Shown: positions 30,278 through 42,806, counted from the stretch's first letter. The stretch: DNA of 64,000 nucleotides from Hypericum androsaemum (GCA_963995505.1 OZ023199.1:7125906-7189905); one strand, 5' to 3'. Made by a program: numbers and translations. The notes: generated from the sequence alone by a model not told the origin.

Positions 30278-32719
30278 TGCCACGAACCAAATCTGTGGTC
30301 GGTGACCGGCGCTAGACTTTGACTACTTAAATCACACACAAAGATCTAGCCAGCCTCAAACTTATTCAAATTCTTATAAATCTTAAACCATTAAACTTAT
30401 AACTAAAACTTATATTATCTTGTATTTTAAATACCAAAATTTTACAACCAATTGTCAAGCTTTGTTATTAAATAAAATTAATATACTCTTAATAATTAAA
30501 CATTCCCAACATCAAAGCAAATCTTGTGACTACGGAGCTTCTAGATGAAAGAGCAAAATACAAATTGGAGACCTCGATGCAAGTCCTGGAGAACAAATCG
30601 GACTTGGTACGATCAGAGTAGATCTCCGAGCCAACACAACTCGTGTACGAGTTCCTGCAAAACTAGTGGGTGGGGGATGAGTGTTTTGGATCACCCAGTA
30701 AACAAATAAGATATGCATCGCAATTTATTTAGCTACTCAATGTACAAACATTCCTAAAACATGCATATAACTAATATATTAAATGAATTATGCGGAGATG
30801 TACATTATTCAAAGATCATATTTATCAGATGACCAAATATAGCATATAATCACAAAAACATGAGCAAACTACGCAACGTCCCATTCCGTCACGCAATTTG
30901 ACACATGAACACATAATTCCAAAATCAAATCACAAAACTGAACGAACGTTCTGCAAGTTCTAGATAGTGTCACTCCAACTTCGACACGAGGATACCATAT
31001 CTCAAAGGCGCCATCAGAATCCAACCCCGCCGGCCAAACAGATCATATCAGAATCCATTGTATTCTCAGTATATGTGCACATATGCCAACATCCCCGGTT
31101 GGTCACGAGTAGACCTCTGCCTACTAGACGTCCATATCACAGAGCCGAGCCATCCATATAACAGACTTTCATATCATAACAAATTCATAGGCTCCCAAAA
31201 CATATCAAACATATCCAGTGCCCCTCTGGGCCAGATTAAACAAACTTTCACAAATCATAATATCATACCATATGCTCATATGACAAATTCATAAATGCAC
31301 TCACGTTATCATATTCAAATCATGAGAAATAAATAGAGTGCGTTAAAGAAAGCACGAGTCACATATTATTTATTTACCAATTGTAATCGTTGGCTATCCG
31401 AACTGATCATTAGCTTTTCATACACATATTTTTCCACTGCGAATCCATACTTTAAGTATACATGATGTCCAATTGCTTTAAAAACAAAATTCCGAGAACC
31501 TGTCATATTGAATATCGCTCTTCAAAATTAATTAAACTAAAATTCTTATATTTCAAACCAAACAAGAATAATCGCCAACTACAATCATAAATTTCATAGC
31601 TCATTAACATAGCTTATCGATTTTTCATTGAATTCAGAACTAATTAAATTATTTTCATGAACCGTTAATATCCATTTCTTCGTAAAATTTTCGATTTAGC
31701 TTAAAAGACTAATTATACTCTTCTGTCTTATATTACCGTCTCCAACTTTACAGTTTCCATTTTTTTAACTTACAAAGCAGTAGTCACTTCCTTTAGATCA
31801 AGTTAAATAAGGTTCTTATTTCTAATTACTCAAGCCACACATGAAACTAATATTTGCTATCTCATTACTTCCGTCTTTGTTTTTTTTTTAATTTACCTAT
31901 CATAAGCATAGCAAAGAATGTAGTTATGAACATTAATTCATTAGTATAGGATTCTATTAACCACTTGCTTGAACGTTGTACCATATTCTGTCGAAATAGC
32001 TTCTTTGTAACTTATCAATTCCATAAACGATAATAGTTATATTCCAATAATTCACATTAAAACAATCGAAGATTTACTTACCGTGAGTTCTTTTTCTATG
32101 TTGTTATTTTCCCTCCTCTCGCTTCTATTTTATTTTCCTTGCTGACTTTTTTTTTGAGTTCCTTTTCTATCCTTACTTTCACCTTTATTTTTTTTATTAT
32201 TGGTTCGGTGGAGACAATGAGAATGAGTAATTTTTATCCCAACAGCCACACTATAATATTTCCACCACCTGGTTTTTACTTTAGCTTTGGTGTCAACAGT
32301 TCGTAACAGCCACGTTTCTTGCCTTCTTTCTTCTTTTTTTTAGTGTATATCTTTTGTATATGAAGTTATCCAAATTAAATTCCATCTCTTCTATTTTGTT
32401 CTTTGCTACTTTCTAATTGTTTTGTCAAAACCATGGGATTTATCCCGTTCTCACCGCATCCCTTACTTTATAATAGAAATTATGTTCCAATCTTATTTCT
32501 GTATGTTGCCACGTTATTACTTTTTTTTAACTTATCACTTCTTGATTTTTTTTATCTCAGATCTAATTCGTATCATATTATATTTACTAATATTCCTAAA
32601 ACTTCCTGGAGACTAATTTCTATTACTATTTTGCAACACAATATATTATTAATTTCTTGAATGACTTAGAATACTTGATTAGATTTAACTAACTTTGATC
32701 GACACAATTGGGTATTACA
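30278..32719 (-). repeat. E5 3' LTR
   Basis: 2442 bp; minus strand runs TGTAATACCCAATTG to GGTTCGTGGCA. Similar to the E4 LTR only at its ends and in the GC-rich island (30955-31115), with the same palindrome ATATGTGCACATAT at 31071-31084. The rest is strongly diverged. Confidence 0.8.
30955..31115 (-). promoter_or_regulatory. GC-rich conserved island in E5 LTR
   Basis: Carries TAGATAGTGTCACTCC, GACACGAGGATACCATAT, AAAGGCGCCATCAGAA, CCAACCCCGCCGGCCAAA, the palindrome at 31071-31084 and GCCAACATCCCCGGTTGGTC, in the same order and spacing style as 17740-17895. Confidence 0.5.
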
Positions 32720-34684
32720 TTTTCCCCCCCTTATAAAAATTCGGTCCCCGAATTTATCTATGATCATCTAAATAGATGAATGCTTTATTAGTATCTTATC
32801 GTAGATCTTTGTAGTTTGTGTATTGTGATCCTATTTCCTTTGTAAATTTGAAAATCTTTATTTCAAAGCTTTCAAAATTTCTTATCCAAAATTCTCTTTG
32901 GAACTTTTCATCTACCAATTTAACTAATCTTAACTATTTGTGATTTCAAGATAAGAGCAAAAATATAATCATATAAATTTATTTGATAACTAGATACAAC
33001 TTTTATGTGACAGTGTCGTCATTGTAGCAAATGCAACATGCCACTATTTGCTCTAAATTCTCAAACAACTTACTGTAGGTCTACATTTTCTCCCAAAATT
33101 CATATCTCTTTTACAAGGATCTCTTGACTACATGTGCATCCTTCCATTAAATTATATATCTTTCCATAGCTTATCCATAAGAATAACCTTTAGTCTTCTC
33201 ATTTATTCTCCAAACAAATCAAATCGAAGTAATTTCTTCGATCAAAGTTTTAACAACTTATTTATTACATATATCTTCTTCTAATTATACTAGTTACTCG
33301 ATCGATTTTAAATTTTTTTTTTTTCATCTGATAACCCTAACCATAAAGGGTATATTAGTCTTATGTCTCGACCATACTAGTTAATTCATAAATACTAATC
33401 ATTCCGTCAAATTCTCACCTAGAACTTTCACAAAGTCTTAAGTTTAATGTTTTCAATTTCACATCATATACATTTCACCTTTTGCGTAATTTCAAACCTA
33501 ATACTTTCTGACATTACCTGGAAGTTAGCCATGACTTCTATTATCTCTTTTCATCATTTTTCTTAGACACAAACTTACTTATGTATAACCCTCTTTATCT
33601 TTGTTAACTCCATGTATCTCAAATCTTTTGTTGTACTTATAATTCTTTCAATAAATTTCTCTTAATTTTATTTTTGGGTCATGCATTTGGTAGTTCTACT
33701 CAACCCTTATTCACGTCATCTCTAGACCACATGTTCGGTAGTTTTACCAATTCTTTCAATCGGCCAATTATACCAAAATCGTACACACGTTTCATAATTA
33801 ATCTTAATGGCTTCATCACCACGACACAACCAAAAGGCTTCAACAACCAATCACATCATTTCATTACCTCCAGAATTCAAAATCATAGCCTTCCACTAAC
33901 TTAAATCCACCAACACCCCAAAATAATTATCAAGCTCCCAACCATGCCTTTCTCTATTACCAAAACTCTCATTGGTATAAATCTTATATATAATTGTAGT
34001 TTCATGAAGTTCACTATGTTAGTTATAATATATTTTTAAGCTATTTTCACTATGCATTATACCATTATTTTATTAAAACTTGAACCTATTTTTGATAGAC
34101 TTTAGCATTGAATCATAATCCTTATAATAAATTTTATCGTATTTATGAACCAGATAATACAACGTAGAATATTCACTAAGTTCCAAAGATCAGTCATCTT
34201 CCATTAGCACTATGACCTTATGTCATTCATCTTACTATTTGACAAAACTACCTTAAATAAATATTTACCAACCTGCAAGAATCTTTGTCCTTAAGTTTCT
34301 TCAATTTTTTTATTCCATAGTCATTATACTGATCAATCTTGCTTTCAAAACAAACTAACTCATCATCCGTCAAACCTCAAAGAATTTTCTTTCCCCAGTA
34401 AATCTTGTTGCTTTTTAAGTTTACCATTAACAACATTTTTTTAACTTGTTATAGATAGATTATATCAGTCAAACAAAACTTCATAACAAAGCTCACGTAT
34501 CTTAGTAGATATCTCTTTGCTTGTACATAGATTCTTTAGTTCTCAACATAATTGTCTTGGTATTTCGTAGACTGTTCAACGTTTTTTTATACCTACATAA
34601 CTGCTAAAGGGTTTACTTGATAGAGTGGTACCTACAAATACTTCCATCGAAGCACATACCAATTTACCTTTATCTGGCATTTTT
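32720..34684 (-). other. E5 internal remnant, non-coding
   Basis: It starts with a polypurine tract on the minus strand (AAGGGGGGGAAAA, 32720-32732) and CGGGGACCGAATTTTTATAA, as in E4 (CGGGGACCGAATTTTATAAG). Beyond that no pol or gag block is recognisable; short AT-rich frames only. The join to copia sequence near 34685 is uncertain. Confidence 0.5.
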
Positions 34685-36250
34685 CTAAAATTTGAACTCA
34701 CTTACTGCCAAATATGCCACCCTTCCCCGCACATCTTCAAAGAAGTTGAAGCTAACCCGCTGTCTACCCACTCTAATCAGGCTCCTCGATGTTAAGTCTT
34801 GAATGACACACAAACCAGTAAAAAAAGTTATTGCACAATTAGGTCCTTTGTCAATCTTTGTACGGACAGTAAATTGCACTTAAAAAGTGGTATATGCAAC
34901 ACATTATGCAAGATTATGTGGTCATTCAACCGTGCAACTCCAATTCAAAGGATCAGGACTTCGGTACCATTGGGTATCCTCACTGGTGGATGAGCGATAT
35001 CACAAGATTTATTAAACAATAAATCATGATCGCATTTAATATGATCTGACGCACCAGAGTCTAATATCCAGGATTGAGCATAGACATCCTTACTTGACAT
35101 GTTAATGTCCTTACCAGCCATGTTGGCACTTGGATCGGATAGAGTAGGCTGTGCAACTCGATCAGACTTGGACTTGTTTGTCAATTAATGCAGCAAAATA
35201 TTGATATGGTCCTGGGTCAGGCTGGAATTAGCACCTTCATTCTGACTGACTTGAGCAGCCCTCGGACATGAGTTGCAATCATGTTGAGGGCGGACCGAAT
35301 TATTCTATGAAGTTGATCAATTTGATTTTCTCCATCCTGGAGGGTACCCAACAATCTCAAAACAAGTCGCTTTGAGGTGGCCAACCTTTCTGTAATGGGA
35401 ACACTTTGGCCGATTGGTATTTATACCGTCGCCCTTTGATGAATCTTGAACAAAGGTAGCCAATTTCATGATAGGACGACGGGAGGTAGTTATATTTCTC
35501 TGCTTCTTATCTTCAGAAATAAAATGGTAAGCAATACCAATACTTGGAAGCGGTTGGCTGCTAAGGATCTGGGTCGGATGGTAGAGAAAGAATCAACTAA
35601 TCGCATCCAGAAGTCATGGATGGTAGAGAAAGAATCATCTAATCCCATCCAGAAGTCATACATATACTCCTTTTTTTGCATGTCCATAACATGCTTCCTT
35701 AATCCACACGGATAACCAGTACATGAGCACATGGACAAAGGCGAGATGTCGTTTACCTCATCCCAAAGGCTTTTCACCTTAGTGTAATAGGCTAAAATAG
35801 TAAGTTTCTCTTGGTGCACACTTGTAATAGCGCGCCTGAGTTCATATGCACGCGGAGCGCTCCCTTTTTTAAATCTCTCGGCAATATCAGTCCAGATGTC
35901 ATGCAAGGTTTGTGCTCAACGAACACTGCTGCTATAAACATCCTTCTCTATGGAAGACTTGAGCCATCTGTGAACCATAGCATCAGCACATATCCAATAG
36001 GATAGCTTGCTTCATATGGCAATAAGCTTGGCAATCATCCCATCAATGAAGCCAAATTTATTTTTAGCGTAGAGCATAGTGCTCATATCATTAACCCACT
36101 CTCCGTAATTAACTTCACTGAGGTGATCAATAACGTGAAGTTGACATGGGTTATTAGAGGGGTGGATGTAGTATGAATACATAGCATCCATGATACATGC
36201 GATCAATCCATCACTGCCAGAGGCTTGGGATTAGCCTGAATTCACAGCAC
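34685..36250 (-). pseudogene. E6 gag, protease and pre-integrase (copia)
   Basis: From 36206: YYIHPSNNPCQLHVIDHL, NYGEWVNDMSTMLYAKNK and GFIDGMI, then after a stop DIWTDIAERFKKGSAPRAYELR, AITSVHQ and YYTKVKSLWDEVNDI: the copia gag pattern (YxLHPSDNPG...W...ALxAKNKxGFIDG...YYTKLKxLWDEL). At 35184-34945 WILDSGASDHI is the protease active site. At 34879-34685 NCAITFFTGLCVIQD and TSRSLIRVGRQR match the block after protease. In gag, two near-identical phrases DDSFSTIHDFWMRL and VDSFSTIR show a small internal duplication (35580-35660). Several stops. Confidence 0.85.
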
Positions 36251-36333
36251 TTAAATCAGACATAATTTTTTGGGTAATTATCGATGCGACGAGTATGCTA
36301 TATTTTGGTGGGGATGATCTTGATCTTAATTAT

Positions 36334-36346
36334 GGCTCTGATACCA
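36334..36346 (-). other. Primer binding site of E6, tRNA-Met type
   Basis: On the minus strand TGGTATCAGAGCC, the standard complement of initiator tRNA-Met used by copia elements, located upstream of gag. Confidence 0.8.
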
Positions 36347-36348
36347 AA

Positions 36349-36514
36349 TAGAAAACAAAAAAAAGATTGGTGTAATACCACTTATGGCTTTTCATTAGAT
36401 GTACGCAACATATATAGAGTTTTACATGGGTCTAACCCTAATTACAAGAGACATATTTCCTAATCCTTTTCCAATACCTTTTTGAGAAAGGAAGCTTTTC
36501 TTTAATTTAATGTC
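36349..36514 (-). repeat. E6 5' LTR, probable
   Basis: The minus strand from about 36514 (TGACATTAAATT) to 36349 ends next to the primer site. It contains CTCTATATATGTTGCG, a TATA-like box. The ends are not a clean TG...CA and no second LTR is available, so the limits are tentative. Confidence 0.45.
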
Positions 36515-37187
36515 AAGTTTCTGGTTGGTTCTCCCCTTCTAACCGGCTTCCTTCTCCTTAGTGCTAACTCTAATCCTTAGAGGGTCTCCTTCAGATACGA
36601 GCAAGAACCATAAGTGTGTTACTTCGGTGGTCTCATCCTTAAAGCTGCGATTCTTAAGGGCCTCTCTCCGTGTGATCTCTCTTACGGTCATTGGATGAAT
36701 GCTGTTTCTTTTTCTGTGAGTCATGCTGCTGCTAGAAGGCCTTTCTCTAGGAGGAGCATTGTTCCCTGGCCTTCTCGGATCTCCCCTCCTGCATCCCAGC
36801 CCCCTGGTCCATCTATTTTTTTCAGAAATATTACAATTTCTGGTTCTTTGCTTAAGTCTCCGGCTATTGGGCCTGGTTCCTCCTTCATTGATGTTTTGGT
36901 GAATTACCAGGAGATACTGGCTAGTTTTATTACTTTTTCTCCTTCTTACATCCGTGAGAATATGTCCTCTTAGTTTGTGAGGATAAAAGAAATATTAACG
37001 CCATGGCTAGGAGGTCTAATGGTTCTCTTACTTTGTGTCAGCTATTCTACAACTGGAGATCGTGCAATCTTCTTCTGTCCAATATGTTATTGTGAAGGAT
37101 ATTTTTTCTTTGGCGGGAAAGAAAGTTTCATTGGGCCCTTGGATCCTGACCCAAATCCCTTCTTACTCTGCTCCACTAATTGCCCTA
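36515..37187 (+). pseudogene. Unassigned coding-like remnant left of E1 copy B
   Basis: Less AT-rich than its surroundings. A frame of 119 codons (36614-36973) reads HWMNAVSFSVSHAAARRPF and PASQPPGPSIFF; further frames cover 36977-37195, one with KVSLGPWILTQIPSY. I do not recognise a family. Because E1 is followed on its right by the LINE (42807 onward), this may be the LINE's ORF1 on the left side of the E1 insertion; the GPWIL phrase is weakly like the GPW motif of plant LINE ORF1 proteins. Host gene fragment is the alternative. Confidence 0.3.
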
Positions 37188-38109
37188 GTCCATGAGAAAG
37201 TCACATTTCACTGCGACATTTTAGGGTCATTTAAACCTATTTTCATGTCTTTAGTGATTAGTTTAGCGCTGTTTATGCCATTACTTGGTTTGTTACCTTA
37301 AATAGTTTCACTTGTGTTTTCATGTGACTTTTGGAGGTTTGTTTAGAGTGAGGAGCACTCGAAGATTCGGAGCGAGGAGGGAAATGCAATAAGAGAAGGC
37401 TAATTCAAATTAAAAGTTGCACCCACGGCACATCGAGATTTGCACCATCTAGTGCCATTCCTGTGATTTTTGCTAAACGACAGAATCACCCGACGTACGG
37501 TGTTTGCCCTGTTCGCAGTTTTTTCTCAAGATTTCCCGAGCCCCTGGATGATTTTTGGTAACGATAACGTGACGAACAATAGCTCGAAGGCTCATCCGTA
37601 CGCACTCGTTGAACGGAAAAATATTCTGGCGGACAACATGTTCTGCCAAACGATGATCTATCCTGCCAGCCGACGCATTTTCCAGGCCGCCAAATGGTGC
37701 AACTTTTTGCCAAACAGGGTCTTCGACAGATTTTTCTAGCGAAGATTAGATATTTTAGGGGAATTTTGGTCAAATTCATGACATTTAGGGTTTGGGGGAT
37801 GACTCTCTATATATACCCTCCAACCCCACTCATTTTGTAAGTATAGAATTAGAAACTAAAAGTTAGGGTTTAGTGGTAGAAGATGGGCATTTGGAGAAAG
37901 GAGCGGATGCAAGGCGGGGTTCGAGTGGCTCTCTATGATTGAGCTTTCTCTTACCCTCTTTTTTTATTTAGCTCTTGTGACATTGTTCTTATATTTATGC
38001 ATTGTTGTTGAATGATGATGATGCGTGAGTAGTCGCCTTTTGGTCGGGTGCCCTAGTGTACCTCGTGTGACTTGGTTTTGAATGGGGCTTTACTTTTAGA
38101 GCGTGTAGC
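37188..38109 (+). repeat. E1 5' LTR (copy B), both ends trimmed
   Basis: Similar to 4161-5052 but clearly more diverged than the two 3' LTRs are from each other, as expected for the opposite LTR of an old element. TATA box at 37808-37815. It starts ragged (near 'cacatttcactgc') instead of at TGTGATG. Confidence 0.75.
37808..37815 (+). promoter_or_regulatory. TATA box in E1 5' LTR (copy B)
   Basis: TATATATA followed by ACCCTCCAACCCC, as at 4788 and 41956. Confidence 0.45.
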
Positions 38110-38890
38110 AGGAGAAATTTGAATCCATCATGAGCGAAGGGGAGCAGACAAGCCGTGAAATCTGTTCGGCACCCAAGCAAGAAGCGTGCAATAGAGAGTG
38201 CACATCTTTTCTCCCAGGGGGATCTTGACATCTTTGATCAAGAACTTGTCCGAATTTTCACTGGATTGGCTCAAGAGAAGCTTGAGGTAAGATAAGAGAG
38301 CATTAGAGAGGATGAGGCTAGCAAGGAGGAGACAGACACAAGTGAAGAAAAGTTGGACTCTAGCGAAAGCATTAAAAATAAAAGATGACCATGGGAAAAC
38401 CACATCATTAACTATGCTCAAAAGGAATTCAAGTCAATCCAAAGACTATAAACTAGCATATTTTGTGGTGTAATATAATTCAGACATGTAGGACTTCTCG
38501 TAGGACTGTAGGAAGCCATCAACAGGTGGTGGAATACTTTTCTTGAAGGAAGCCTCGAGCTTCATGGCGCCATGTGCAAACCTGATTCACTAGTGGAGGC
38601 CAAGTAAGGGAAGCTCTCCGTTGAACAACAAGATCATGTGTTTGTCCCACAACTTCAAACACAGATGTCCTTTTAACTCTCCTCCATATGTTTATATTTT
38701 GTTGGGTTCTGTCTTTTGTCTATATTTAATTTTGGCATGTATTTTGGCCAGAGGCCCTTGATGTGTGCTTTTGATTGAAGTGTTTTTTGTCTCTTTGAGC
38801 ATGGAGGTCATTGAAACATTTCTTTTCTGTTGTTAATTTAGTTGCCTAAATCCTCTCACATTGACGACAATGTCTCAGGGGATCCACCTC

Positions 38891-39157
38891 ATGAGCAGGC
38901 AGGTGCTAATGCTGTTGGGTATTACAAAGGAAATACCTGTTCATTTTTTGGAATATGAAATGAGAGAGGACTTTATGGTAGTGGAGCACCTGACGAGGAT
39001 GAGGCTCACACCAATATTTGGAAGCCTGTTTCTAACGAAGACACATGCCATTATAGACGGACAAGAAAATTCTATCTCTCTCACATTCGGAGGAGTAAAG
39101 GAGAAATTTGAATCCATCATGATCGAACATGAGCGAAGGGGAGCAGACAAGCCATGA
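38891..39157 (+). pseudogene. Athila-type protease remnant, second unit (E1 copy B)
   Basis: Counterpart of 1736-2001: MSRQVLMLLGITKEIPVHFL, REDFMVVEH and HAIIDGQ. The first unit is cut to its last part (38110-38890) by the deletion. Downstream the hairpins appear at 38858-38873 (loop ACGA) and 39892-39907 (right arm mutated). Confidence 0.6.
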
Positions 39158-39929
39158 AATCTATTCGGCCCCTAAGCAAGAAACGTGCAAGAGAGAATGC
39201 ACATCTTTTCTCCTAGGGGGATCTCGACGTGTTTGATCAAGAACTTGTCCAAATTTTTACTGGATTGGCTCAAGAGAAGCTTGAGGTAAGACAAGAGAGC
39301 GTTAGAGAGGCTAAGGCTAGCAAGGACAAGACAGACACGAGTGAAGAAAAGATGGACTCTAGCAAAAGCATTAAAAATAAAAGACGACCATGGGAAAACC
39401 ATATCATCAACTATGCTCAAAAGGAATTCAAGTCAATCTAAAGACTATAAATTAGCACATTTTGTGGTGTAATATAATTCGAACATGTAGGACTTCTCGT
39501 AGGACTGTAGGAAGCCATCAACAGGTGGTGGAATACTTTTGTGTCATCTCAGGTACCCCGAAGATGATAGCTGTTGAAGGAAGCCCCGAGCTTCATGGTG
39601 CCGTGTGCAAACTTGATTCACCGGTGGCGGCCAAGCAAGGGAAGCTCTCCACTGAACAATATGATCACGTGTTCGTCCCACCACTTCAAACAGAGACGTC
39701 CTTTTAACTCTCCTCCATATGTTTGTATTTTTTTCGGTTCTGTCTTGTGTCTATCTTTAATTTTGGCATGTATTTTGGCCACGGAGGCACTTGATGTATG
39801 CTTTTGATTGAAGTGTTTTTTTGTCTCTTTGACCACGGAGGTCATTGAAACATTTCTTTTCTGTTGTCGATTTAGTTGCCTAAATCCACTTACATTGAGG
39901 ACATTGTCTCATTCAAGTATGGAGGGGAG

Positions 39930-41292
39930 TTCCATGTAGAAATTTTCATGTTTAGGTCTAGATCATTGTAAATAGGTCAAGTTTCGCCATGGTTTTTGGC
40001 ATTTTGGACCCCCTCAAATTTTTTATTTTTTGTCATAAATAAACCCCGCACCTTTTAGGGAGTATACCTTTGGCGTAAAGTGTAAGAATATAGATTTTCT
40101 ACACCCTTGATTGTTTAAACTCGATGTCTCCCATTGTGGGTGGACTTGTGGGATTGATGTGGGACCTTTTGAAAGGATTTGAGCTGAAGAAGGAGACTAC
40201 CTTCTCCTATTTTGTTCATGGGGTGTCAATATGTTCTGGGTGATTGGGGTATCCTGCTAACATTTATTTTGTTTCTTTCGAGTAGGTTTTTGTGGGAGAG
40301 CGGGGGCCATTTTTGAAGAGTTTGAGCCTAGAGCCTTAGAGCCAACCCCATATTTCTCCTTTGATTTACCCCGTTGAGCCTAGCCATTCTTTGCATATAT
40401 ACACTTGCCATGCTTAACTCTTTTCCAAATTTCTCGTACCTTTGACACCTAGTCCAAGGTCCCGTATAGGATTTATTTTATGGGAATTTTTGTAAGGGAA
40501 ATATAGTAGAATAGGCTTCATTGTGGTTGGGTTTGATCATGAGAAAATTGGGTAAAAAAGGGCCAATCCAAAATGATCAAGCTTTGCCTAAATCCAAAGT
40601 ATGCCAAATGTGAATAAAGTAAAGTGGAGAAAATAAAGTCAAAGGAAAAATAAAAGAAAAAAGTGAAAAGTACAAACACAAAAGAAAAGAAGAAAAAGCA
40701 ACAAAAAAAGAGAAAGTAATAGTATGAATAAGGCATCAAATAAGAGGCATGCTTGTCTCATGAGGCCATACATCTTGGGAAACAATGGGTTGAGCGATAT
40801 AAGATTTAGGGTGAGCAAGTAGAATAGACAAGGGCTAGAGTACCTTTGTAACATGCACCTCGGATTGGGTGGTTTAGCCACTGCCCATATTTTTGATCCT
40901 CGCCTAAACCTTAACTCGATTACAACCAGAGTCAAAGTCCCCTCGATCGCAATCCCCATCTCTTGTGAGACAATTTCCAGTGGGAGTAGGATATCTCATG
41001 ACCTTGGACATAATTGCGAGTGATAGGAAGTTGACTGCAAAATAATGAGCTTAAATGATTTTCTATCCTCTGTGTGGTCAACACCCATTGGTCTCACCAA
41101 CTTCGGGTTAATGCTTGTTTAAATTCTCGAGGCTGTAGTCCTTGCGCATTCTTACTTTTGCACTCGGAGGAGTGAACTATTTTGTTTTGGGGTGGTCTTC
41201 TGATGGGATGTCAAATTTTTGAGGGACCCTTTTGTTTAAGAGTATGCCAATTCTTGATCTATTTTATCTGTTTGTCAGTCTCGGTCGAGTCT
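39930..41292 (+). other. E1 3' non-coding region (copy B)
   Basis: Counterpart of 2761-4124 with the same purine-biased A-rich tract (about 40605-40730). No gene. Confidence 0.6.
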
Positions 41293-41312
41293 TTTGCTTG
41301 AGGACAAGCAAA
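41293..41312 (+). other. Hairpin motif, loop AGGA, 8-bp stem (E1 copy B)
   Basis: TTTGCTTG, AGGA, CAAGCAAA, unchanged from 4125-4144, and again followed by ATTCATGTGTGGGGG and the LTR at 41329. Confidence 0.7.
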
Positions 41313-41328
41313 GATTCATGTGTGGGGG

Positions 41329-42806
41329 TGTGATGCGCTTGAAAAATGTGCATTTCACTGCATCATGTTAGGGTCATTTAGACCTATTTTTGTGTCTTTA
41401 GTGATTAGTTTATGCTGTTTATGCCATTACTTGGTTTGTTGCCTTTAGTGGTTTCACTCATATTTTTTCGTGTCTTTTGGAGGTTTGTTGAGAGTGAGGA
41501 GCACTCGAAGATTCAGAGTGAGGAGAGAAATGCAATAGGAGAAGGCTATACTGGATTGAAAGTTGCACCCACCATACGGCGAGATCCACACCATCCGGCG
41601 CCATTCCTGCAATTTTTTCCAAATGGCGGAATCACCCGATGTAGGGCGTTTGTCGTGTTCGTAATTTTTCATCAAGATTTTCCAATCCCCTGAATGATTT
41701 TTGGCAGCGATAACGCGTCGAACGGCAACTCAAAGGCTCATCTGTACGCACTGACCGAACGATGAAATGTTCTGGCGAACGGCATTTTCCCACCAAACAA
41801 TGGTCTATCCTTCCGGCCAATGCATTTTCCAGGCCGCCGAACGGCACAACTTCCCACCGAATCGCATCTTAGATAGATTTTGCCCGCAAAGATTAGATAT
41901 TTTAGGGGCATTTTTGTCAAATTTGTGGCATTTTAGGGTTTGGGAGATGACTCTCTATATATACCCTCCAACCCCCACTCATTTTGTTAGCCTAGACTTA
42001 GAGACTAAAAGTTGGGGTTTAATGGTAGAAGAGGAGAATTTGGAGAAAGGAGCGGATGGAAGGTGGGATTCGAGTGGCTCTCCACGATTGAGCTTTCTCT
42101 TACCCTCTCCTTTTATTTAGCTCTTGTGACATTGTTCTTATATTTATGCATTGTTGTTGAAGAGTAGTACCCCCTATGACTTGGTTTTGAATGGGGCTTT
42201 AATTTGAGAGCGTGTAGCGGGTAGAACATGTAATACTTTGGTTTGACAGACCTCATGTTACGATTGTGTGTTTAAAACTCTCTCCTGACCATAGGGCCAA
42301 TAGATCCTAGACTCGCTCGAAAGACTTAATTGTCATGAGAAGAGCAGAAATATTTTCCGTCAGACTAGTTGTTCATGATGTGAGAACCTACGTTAGTGAC
42401 ACCATAGGGAGAATCAGTTGGGATTTAGGAGAATAGCTTGTGACCCATACACTCTTTTGAGGTTGTCAACTTACTGTGAGAAGGGGTGTCCATGGAGTGA
42501 GCCGTTTGAAAACTAGAACTCGAATTTGTGGTGTGATGAATCTAGAAGGAAACACCATGCCTTAGGCTCACCTAGGCCCACCTCATACTTAATAAGCCCA
42601 AGAGAGACCAAGTTGTAAGGGGGTTGCATGAAAGCACCTAATCCATTTCTTCTTTATTGCTATTTTCCCTGATTTCTCGTTGTCTTGGCTTGATTTTTCT
42701 GAAAAATAAAGCAAAACCTTTTCAACCTAATCTACTTATTCAATTAGCTAGGGATGTCTTAAACCCGCTTCTTGTGATTTGACATTTTCATATCCGTACT
42801 CCCTTT
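41329..42806 (+). repeat. E1 3' LTR (copy B)
   Basis: Counterpart of 4161-5638, near-identical, with a TATA box at 41956-41963. Same loss of the last ~40 bp, so that loss predates the duplication. Confidence 0.8.

Larger units (their letters stand above)
30278..34684 (-). mobile_element. E5, degenerate Tekay-like element inside E6
   Basis: A minus-strand LTR (30278-32719) resembling that of E4 at its ends (CACGAACCAAATCTGTGG; TGTAATACCC) is followed by a polypurine tract and about 1.96 kb of AT-rich internal sequence without recognisable coding content. ATACC (30273-30277) precedes the LTR as a possible target repeat. The right limit, where copia sequence resumes near 34685, is approximate; no 5' LTR was seen, so the element is truncated. 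Confidence 0.7.
29340..36514 (-). mobile_element. E6, Ty1/copia element split by E5
   Basis: Minus-strand copia remnants lie on both sides of the Tekay-like element E5: LTR and primer site (36514-36334), gag (36250-35490), protease (35184-34945) and pre-integrase (34879-34685) on the right; integrase end and start of the RT region (30277-29360) on the left. The integrase core and all RT catalytic motifs are absent. No 3' LTR was found on the left. Confidence 0.8.
37188..42806 (+). mobile_element. E1, Athila-like LTR retrotransposon, copy B
   Basis: Same element as 1-5638. The 5' LTR (37188-38109) is joined at 38110 to internal sequence equivalent to A 953, so the LTR end, primer site, gag-side region and most of the first protease unit are deleted. 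The second protease unit, 3' non-coding region, hairpin, G-rich tract and 3' LTR remain. The junction (gtagcAGGAGAAA) shows at most a few bases of shared sequence. Confidence 0.85.

Noticed and set aside
36515..37187. Assignment to a defined host gene family
   Set aside because: The text is broken into several frames and no conserved domain could be named; left as unassigned.
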